Source: Bacteroidia bacterium
GTDB lineage: Bacteria > Bacteroidota > Bacteroidia > Bacteroidales > Azobacteroidaceae
Length of the DNA: 18,320 nucleotides
NCBI GenBank assembly: GCA_025999255.1
Contig: BNXB01000026.1
Coordinates: forward strand, 1-18,320
Direction: 5' to 3'
Positions 15,210 to 18,320 of this stretch are shown piece by piece (the stretch's first letter is position 1; the number at the start of each line of letters is the position of its first letter). A model generated the notes under the pieces. That model worked only from the letters and a program-made list of their open reading frames with translations. It ran no database searches and was not told the DNA's origin. The translations under genes were made by a program, and so were the position numbers.

Positions 15210-16703
15210 ATGGGTTTTAAATTTATAACAGCCGAGGAGGCTGCAGATCAAATTAAAAATGATGATGTCATTGGTTTTAGCGGCTTTACTGCCGCAGGAT
15301 GTCCCAAAGTAATCGCTCAGGCATTAGCAGTAAAGGCCGAAAAAGAACATGAAGCAGGACGTCCTTTTAAAGTTGGCATATTTACGGGCGCTTCGACCGG
15401 AGATTCTATTGATGGTTCTCTGTCTCGTACTCATGCTATTAAATTCCGGTCTCCGTATCAATCGAATGGTGATTTACGTAAGGAATTGAATAGCCGGGAA
15501 GCCCATTATTATGATTTGCACCTTTCGGAATTGCCTCAATATTTAAGATATGGATTTCTTCCGAGACCTAATATTGCTGTCTTCGAGTGTTGTGATGTAA
15601 CCGAAGATGGAGAGATAATCCTGACCTCTGCTGTCGGTATTGCTCCTACAGTGGCTCATCTGGCCGATAAGATATTCCTGGAGTTGAATCGCTTCCATCC
15701 GAAAGCATTAAAAGGGATGCACGATATTTATGAACCAGCGGATCCTCCTTTACGTCGGGAGATTCCGGTTTATAAACCCAGTGACAGGATTGGTGTTCCA
15801 TACATCAAAGTAGATCCTGAAAAGATTGTTGGAATTATTGAAACCAATTTGCCGAATGAGATTGGAGGATTTACTCCTACTGATGAAGTAACCGATCAAA
15901 TCGGAAGAAATGTTTCGGATTTTCTTACGGCGGAAATTAAAGCCGGGCGTATTCCTGCATCTTTTCTTCCTGTACAATCGGGAGTCGGAAACGTGGCAAA
16001 TGCTGTATTAGGAGCGATGGGCTTGAATCCGAGTATTCCGGCTTTTGAAGTCTATACGGAAGTAATACAAGATTCTGTTATCAAGTTGATGAAAGAAGAC
16101 CGGGTGAAATTTGCCAGTGGTTGTTCATTGACTTTGAGTACCGAAATTTTGAGTGATGTATATGGAAACCTGGATTTTTTCAAAGAACGGATCGTATTAC
16201 GTCCGCAGGAAATTTCCAATAGTCCCGAAGTTGCAAGGCGTCTAGGTTTAATAGCTATTAATACTGCTCTGGAAGCGGATATTTTCGGTAATATCAATTC
16301 GACACATGTCGTTGGTACCAAGATGATGAACGGTATTGGCGGATCGGCTGATTTTTGCCGTAATGCTTACCTTTCCATATTTACAACACCTTCAACGGCT
16401 AAAGGAGGTAAGATTAGCGCTATTGTACCGATGGTTTCTCATGTTGATCACACCGAACATTCTGTTAAAATCCTTATTACCGAATGTGGGGTCGCCGATT
16501 TAAGAGGACTTTCTCCGATACAACGTGCGGAAAGTATCATTGAAAATTGTGTGCATCCGCAATATAAACAATTGTTGAAAGATTACTTGAAATTAGGGGT
16601 CAAAGGGCATACTCCGCAACATCTCGAAGCTTGTTTTGCATTCCACAATGCATTCAATAAAACAGGAGATATGAGTCAGGTTAATTGGAATGATTATAAA
16701 TAA
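15210..16703 (+). CDS. Acetyl-CoA hydrolase / succinyl-CoA:acetate CoA-transferase family enzyme
   Basis: 497 residues, matching the AarC/Cat1/SCACT branch of class I CoA-transferases (about 500). The enzyme moves CoA between carboxylates such as succinyl-CoA, acetate, propionate or butyrate in the cytoplasm, often the last step of acetate or propionate formation in anaerobic Bacteroidales. Visible motifs: GFSGFTAAGCPKVIAQAL (about 22-39); SGVGNVANAVLGAMG with the CoA/oxyanion GNVANAV at 260-266; YTEVIQDS, in which E284 fits the catalytic glutamate; and MNGIGGSADFCRNAYLSIF late in the protein, a signature of this branch. The end ECGVADLRGLSPIQRAESIIENCVHPQY also fits. Succinyl-CoA:acetate specificity is inferred from the motifs; plain hydrolase activity is less likely. 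It has its own promoter and terminator, so is transcribed alone. Confidence 0.92.
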   Translation: MGFKFITAEEAADQIKNDDVIGFSGFTAAGCPKVIAQALAVKAEKEHEAGRPFKVGIFTGASTGDSIDGSLSRTHAIKFRSPYQSNGDLRKELNSREAHYYDLHLSELPQYLRYGFLPRPNIAVFECCDVTEDGEIILTSAVGIAPTVAHLADKIFLELNRFHPKALKGMHDIYEPADPPLRREIPVYKPSDRIGVPYIKVDPEKIVGIIETNLPNEIGGFTPTDEVTDQIGRNVSDFLTAEIKAGRIPASFLPVQSGVGNVANAVLGAMGLNPSIPAFEVYTEVIQDSVIKLMKEDRVKFASGCSLTLSTEILSDVYGNLDFFKERIVLRPQEISNSPEVARRLGLIAINTALEADIFGNINSTHVVGTKMMNGIGGSADFCRNAYLSIFTTPSTAKGGKISAIVPMVSHVDHTEHSVKILITECGVADLRGLSPIQRAESIIENCVHPQYKQLLKDYLKLGVKGHTPQHLEACFAFHNAFNKTGDMSQVNWNDYK

Positions 16704-16721
16704 CTTTTTGATAAATCAGAT

Positions 16722-16759
16722 ATGAAGAAAATCCTTGCTGAAATCGGGATTTTCTTCAT
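16722..16759 (+). terminator. Intrinsic terminator of the CoA-transferase gene
   Basis: 16722-16734 pairs perfectly (13 bp) with 16747-16759 around a 12-nt loop, 18 bp after the stop codon. T-rich sequence (GATTTTGTTTTTATC) lies a few bases beyond. Confidence 0.7.
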
Positions 16760-16767
16760 GTGATGAT

Positions 16768-16797
16768 TTTGTTTTTATCTGATTTTTTGTACCTTTG
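16768..16797 (+). promoter_or_regulatory. Promoter of the tRNA gene
   Basis: TTTG at 16768-16771, 18 bp, and TACCTTTG at 16790-16797 (exact -7). Transcription would start close to 16803, ten bases before the mature tRNA. Confidence 0.6.
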
Positions 16798-16812
16798 CGT
16801 CCAAATTGATAT

Positions 16813-16883
16813 TGTCCTGTGGTGTAATGGTAGCACACCGGATTCTGGTTCCGCTTGTCTGGGTTCGAGTCCTAGCAGGACAA
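16813..16883 (+). tRNA. tRNA-Gln (anticodon CTG)
   Basis: 71-nt cloverleaf. Acceptor arms TGTCCTG (16813-16819) and CAGGACA (16876-16882) pair fully, with discriminator A16883; CCA is not encoded. The D arm is GTGT...GCAC, the anticodon arm CCGGA-TTCTGGT-TCCGC with anticodon CTG at 16845-16847, the variable loop 4 nt, and the T arm CTGGG-TTCGAGT-CCTAG. A U1-A72 start, as here, is characteristic of glutamine tRNA. The outermost anticodon-stem pair is C-C, the only mismatch apart from wobbles. Confidence 0.92.
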
Positions 16884-16910
16884 CAAATAAGATTCATCCT
16901 AATAATTGAT

Positions 16911-16957
16911 AAAAAAGGCAAGGAGGTTATCCCGCGAATGGCGGGGTAACCTCCTTG
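16911..16957 (-). terminator. Strong 17-bp hairpin terminator, better oriented for the minus strand
   Basis: 16919-16935 pairs with 16941-16957 over 17 bp with one G-T wobble and loop GAATG. On the minus strand the stem is followed by CC and six T (16916-16911), the ideal layout for ending the remnant gene to its right. On the plus strand only TTT follows, though it may also stop tRNA read-through. Confidence 0.75.
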
Positions 16958-16966
16958 TTTCATAAA

Positions 16967-17208
16967 TTATGACTTGGCTGTCACTATTGTCAATATATCA
17001 CTTTCACGGTTTTCAGTTGCCACGTTTTCTTTAATCGTCAGGGTCGCGTTGGACGCGTTCCAATACCAGCCCTGCGTCGAAAGGTTTCCGCCGTTCTTGG
17101 TCATGTCATCGACTAAGTATCCATTCTCTGTTTTTAAATAGCCGCGTACCGTCTTGGTCTGCGCGTGTGCCGGTAGCGAAACAGCGCGACGACGAGCAGG
17201 ATTGCCCG
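16967..17208 (-). pseudogene. Remnant of a secreted-protein gene (5' truncated, frameshifted)
   Basis: The minus-strand frame encodes about 70 sensible residues: SLPAHAQ, a classic end of a signal peptide with an AHA-Q cleavage site, then TKTVRGYLKTENGYLVDDMTKNGG and GWYWNASNATLTIKENV, ending DILTIVTAKS. The hydrophobic core expected before AHAQ is absent from this frame (it reads ARRRAVS) but is present one base away as AILLVVAL, so a single-base indel near 17185-17200 has broken the signal peptide. No start codon remains: the gene-like sequence ends at 17208, where the 40-bp tandem repeat begins. The GW-W-ASNATLTI stretch resembles beta-strand repeat modules of Bacteroidetes surface proteins; the family is unclear. 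GC content is visibly higher than in neighbours, which hints at foreign origin. A good minus-strand terminator follows. Confidence 0.6.
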
Positions 17209-17288
17209 CTGAATCCAAAAATACCGTAAGCTGGTAAAAGAAATCCCACTGAATCCAAAAATACCGCAAACTGGTAAAAGAAATCCCA
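17209..17288. repeat. 40-bp tandem duplication at the left border of the mobile element
   Basis: Unit 1 (17209-17248) and unit 2 (17249-17288) are 40 bp each, directly adjacent, with two differences (17227 T vs 17267 C; 17230 G vs 17270 A). Both end in AAAGAAATCCCA, the outer tip of the element's inverted repeat; unit 2 runs straight on into the rest of that repeat. Confidence 0.85.
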
Positions 17289-17370
17289 AAGGGATGTAAT
17301 AACTTAGGATAGGGTTTCAACCCTATTAAATGACATACCCACACCCAACCTTACCCTGAAAGGGTAAAAT
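17277..17370. repeat. Left inverted end of the RAYT element (three hairpins)
   Basis: Holds in order: ATCCC-AAA-GGGAT (17283-17295), ATAGGGTT-TC-AACCCTAT (17309-17326) and TTACCCT-GAA-AGGGTAA (17351-17367). Nearly identical, apart from short indels around 17328-17350, to the reverse complement of 17932-18030. Confidence 0.85.
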
Positions 17371-17412
17371 AAACACAGATTCAAAGCATTAGAAAAAAAA
17401 TAGATATTGTCA

Positions 17413-17444
17413 TTTGTATTATCCAATATAATAGTATAAATTTG
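17413..17444 (+). promoter_or_regulatory. Promoter of the RAYT transposase gene
   Basis: TTTG at 17413-17416, 20 bp, then TAAATTTG at 17437-17444: an exact Bacteroidetes consensus. Start near 17450 leaves about 26 nt before ATG 17476. The element thus carries its own host-adapted promoter. Confidence 0.65.
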
Positions 17445-17475
17445 CATAATAATTTATCAACCAAAATAAACAACT

Positions 17476-17928
17476 ATGGGACAATCTCTCGTTCAAGTTT
17501 ACTTGCACTTGATTTTTAGTACAAAAAATCGTTATCCTTTTATTCACAAAGAAATTGAAGATGAATTATTTGCCTATATTGGCGGAATAATTAAAAATCT
17601 TAATGGTATTCCGATTATAATCAATGGAATGGCAGACCATATTCATATTTTATGTTCATTTCCCCGTTCTATCTCTTTATCCGATTTTCTAAAAACGATA
17701 AAAGCAAGCAGTAGTTTGTGGATAAAAACGAAAGGGAATCAATATCAATATTTTAGTTGGCAAGATGGTTATGGCGTGTTTTCAGTCAGCAGTTTAAAGA
17801 AATTAATTGTAGAAAATTATATTCGCAATCAGAAAAAACATCATCAAAAGTTGAGCTTTCAAGAGGAGGTATTGAGATTTTTTGATGAATATCATTTGAA
17901 ATACGACGAAAAATATTTGTGGAGGTAA
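17476..17928 (+). CDS. REP-associated tyrosine transposase / IS200-like Y1 transposase
   Basis: 150 residues, the usual size of Y1_Tnp (PF01797) proteins. The fold markers are clear: start VQVYLHLIFSTKNRYPFI, the HUH motif in GMADHIHIL (His55, His57) and the region-3 helix VENYIRNQKKHHQK with Tyr115 as the probable nucleophile that attaches to single-stranded DNA. The segment KASSSLWIKTKG and the FSWQDGYGVFSVS stretch (about 93-105) are typical of Bacteroidetes members. The end HLKYDEKYLWR matches the family's closing pattern. The enzyme cuts and joins hairpin-marked single-stranded ends, so the flanking hairpin repeats are its likely substrates. All catalytic residues are present, so it could be active. 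There is no TnpB-like accessory gene. Confidence 0.93.
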   Translation: MGQSLVQVYLHLIFSTKNRYPFIHKEIEDELFAYIGGIIKNLNGIPIIINGMADHIHILCSFPRSISLSDFLKTIKASSSLWIKTKGNQYQYFSWQDGYGVFSVSSLKKLIVENYIRNQKKHHQKLSFQEEVLRFFDEYHLKYDEKYLWR

Positions 17929-17931
17929 TCA

Positions 17932-18030
17932 ATTTTACCCTTTCAGGGTAAGGTGGAGGTGGGTGTGGTATATCATTATAATAGGGTTGAAACCCTATCC
18001 TAAGTTATTACATCCCTTTGGGATTTCTTT
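17932..18030. repeat. Right inverted end of the RAYT element (three hairpins)
   Basis: Reverse-complement partner of 17277-17370. It begins 4 bp after the transposase stop and carries the same hairpins in reverse order: TTACCCT-TTC-AGGGTAA (17936-17952 region), ATAGGGTT-GA-AACCCTAT (17981-17998) and ATCCC-TTT-GGGAT (18012-18024). It is a few bases longer than the left end because of small insertions (extra CCTCC-type bases). Confidence 0.85.
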
Positions 18031-18096
18031 AGCCGACACCTCAAAATAATATTTAGCGAAAGTCCACAATAATTTTAGCGGTTTGGAGAAATGTTG

Positions 18097-18104
18097 TACC
18101 TTTG
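18097..18104 (+). promoter_or_regulatory. -7 element of a promoter beyond the mobile element
   Basis: TACCTTTG is an exact -7 match. The best -33 candidate is TTAG (18075-18078) at 18 bp; the better TTTG at 18082-18085 is too close (11 bp). Transcription would start near 18110, just before a GC-rich hairpin and a small ORF. Confidence 0.5.
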
Positions 18105-18114
18105 CGGCACCAGT

Positions 18115-18152
18115 ACCCGCCGAGCCTCTTTACAATGCTTAAATAGGCGGGT
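18115..18152 (+). promoter_or_regulatory. Leader hairpin / possible attenuator
   Basis: ACCCGCC (18115-18121) pairs with GGCGGGT (18146-18152) across a 24-nt loop, followed by CGTTTTATTTTATT. The GC stem plus T-rich tail could terminate early or form a leader structure. ATG 18171 follows 18 bp later. Confidence 0.45.
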
Positions 18153-18170
18153 CGTTTTATTTTATTAATT

Positions 18171-18260
18171 ATGAAAGTCAATTATTCCAAAACTCCTGAC
18201 TTTGACAATGCGACCCCTAAACGGATTTCCAAAAAAATTCGTCAAAAAGTTTGGCGATAG
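18171..18260 (+). CDS. Short ORF (29 codons), possibly the first part of a small membrane protein
   Basis: The frame from ATG 18171 gives a basic peptide (MKVNYSKTPDFDNATPKR, then ISKKIRQKVWR) and stops with TAG at 18258-18260. It is placed well behind a promoter and leader hairpin. A different frame, open from 18221 to the window edge at 18320, encodes a hydrophobic helix starting around 18257 (IDLCLVVSNIVFVIVSLLIGN). A basic tail directly followed by such a helix is what a small inner-membrane protein looks like, so the two parts may belong together through a frameshift (mutation, sequencing error or programmed). If not, this is a small unknown ORF. I recognise no family. Confidence 0.4.
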   Translation: MKVNYSKTPDFDNATPKRISKKIRQKVWR

Positions 18261-18320
18261 ACTTGTGTCTTGTGGTTAGCAACATCGTCTTTGTTATCGT
18301 TTCATTACTAATTGGCAATT

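Larger units (their letters stand above)
17277..18030 (+). mobile_element. RAYT / IS200-like element with REP-like inverted ends
   Basis: About 754 bp: left inverted end, promoter, one Y1 transposase gene, right inverted end. The ends match from AAAGAAATCCC inward on each side and the match stops outside 17277 and 18030, which sets the limits. Unlike classic IS200/IS605 the two ends are inverted copies of each other with several hairpins, the arrangement known for REP-associated tyrosine transposases. No target-site duplication was seen, as expected for this transposase class. The internal DNA is more AT-rich than the host genes. Confidence 0.75.

Noticed and set aside
16775..16963. 62-codon minus-strand ORF
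   Set aside because: It runs across the tRNA-Gln gene and its terminator hairpin, so it is a chance reading frame.
17209..17288. Possible CRISPR repeat
   Set aside because: Only two units that are directly adjacent with no spacer between them and no cas gene nearby; it is a tandem duplication.
17209..17344. N-terminal half of the minus-strand ORF 16967-17344
   Set aside because: This part reads through the tandem repeat and the element's inverted end, so it is not ancestral coding sequence; only 16967-17208 looks gene-derived.

Overview
The window looks like chromosomal DNA from a gut-type Bacteroidales bacterium. Three things point there: a SusC/SusD pair with its own ECF sigma and FecR anti-sigma factors, lipoproteins with Bacteroidetes-style signals, and repeated matches to the Bacteroidetes housekeeping promoter (TTTG, 18-20 bp, TAnnTTTG). 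The heavy use of sigma/anti-sigma with an STN-bearing SusC would fit Odoribacteraceae or Parabacteroides-like lineages, but genus is a guess.

Layout. 1-191 is the 3' end of an outer-membrane beta-barrel protein gene. It is followed by a DUF4369/thioredoxin-fold lipoprotein gene (234-1280). The AT-rich gap 1281-1593 holds a well-formed promoter, a short candidate RNA with a perfect 13-bp terminator hairpin, and the lepA promoter. Next come lepA (1594-3381) and a type II NADH dehydrogenase (3505-4794). Only 19 bp later a trans-envelope signalling and uptake locus starts: ECF sigma factor, FecR-type anti-sigma factor, STN-containing SusC-like TonB-dependent transporter, SusD-like lipoprotein, and a Tat-exported FAD-dependent oxidoreductase (4814-13033). 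All five genes read the same way, and no glycoside hydrolase, sulfatase or peptidase is among them. The convergent miaB (13097-14470, minus) closes this block at an AT-rich inverted repeat.

14471-16703 holds a second promoter-hairpin unit that could be a small RNA, a small single-pass membrane protein gene with its own promoter, and an acetyl-CoA hydrolase / CoA-transferase family gene (succinyl-CoA:acetate CoA-transferase type) with its own promoter and terminator. A tRNA-Gln(CTG) follows at 16813-16883.

16900-18320 is accessory. It contains a 5'-truncated, frameshifted minus-strand gene remnant that is GC-richer than its surroundings, and a 40-bp tandem duplication. It then has a self-contained RAYT/IS200-like element of about 754 bp: a Y1 (HUH) transposase gene with its own promoter, flanked by imperfect inverted repeats of 94-99 bp that each encode three small hairpins. 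The window ends in a promoter, a hairpin leader and a 29-codon ORF whose neighbouring frame encodes a membrane helix.

How parts may work together: a substrate bound by SusD and moved by SusC would signal through the STN domain to FecR, releasing the sigma factor to activate its own locus, and the imported substrate could be oxidised or reduced by the Tat-exported flavoprotein. The substrate cannot be read from sequence. The best candidates for something undescribed are this SusCD-flavoprotein locus, the two predicted short RNAs, and the REP-like ends of the RAYT element.
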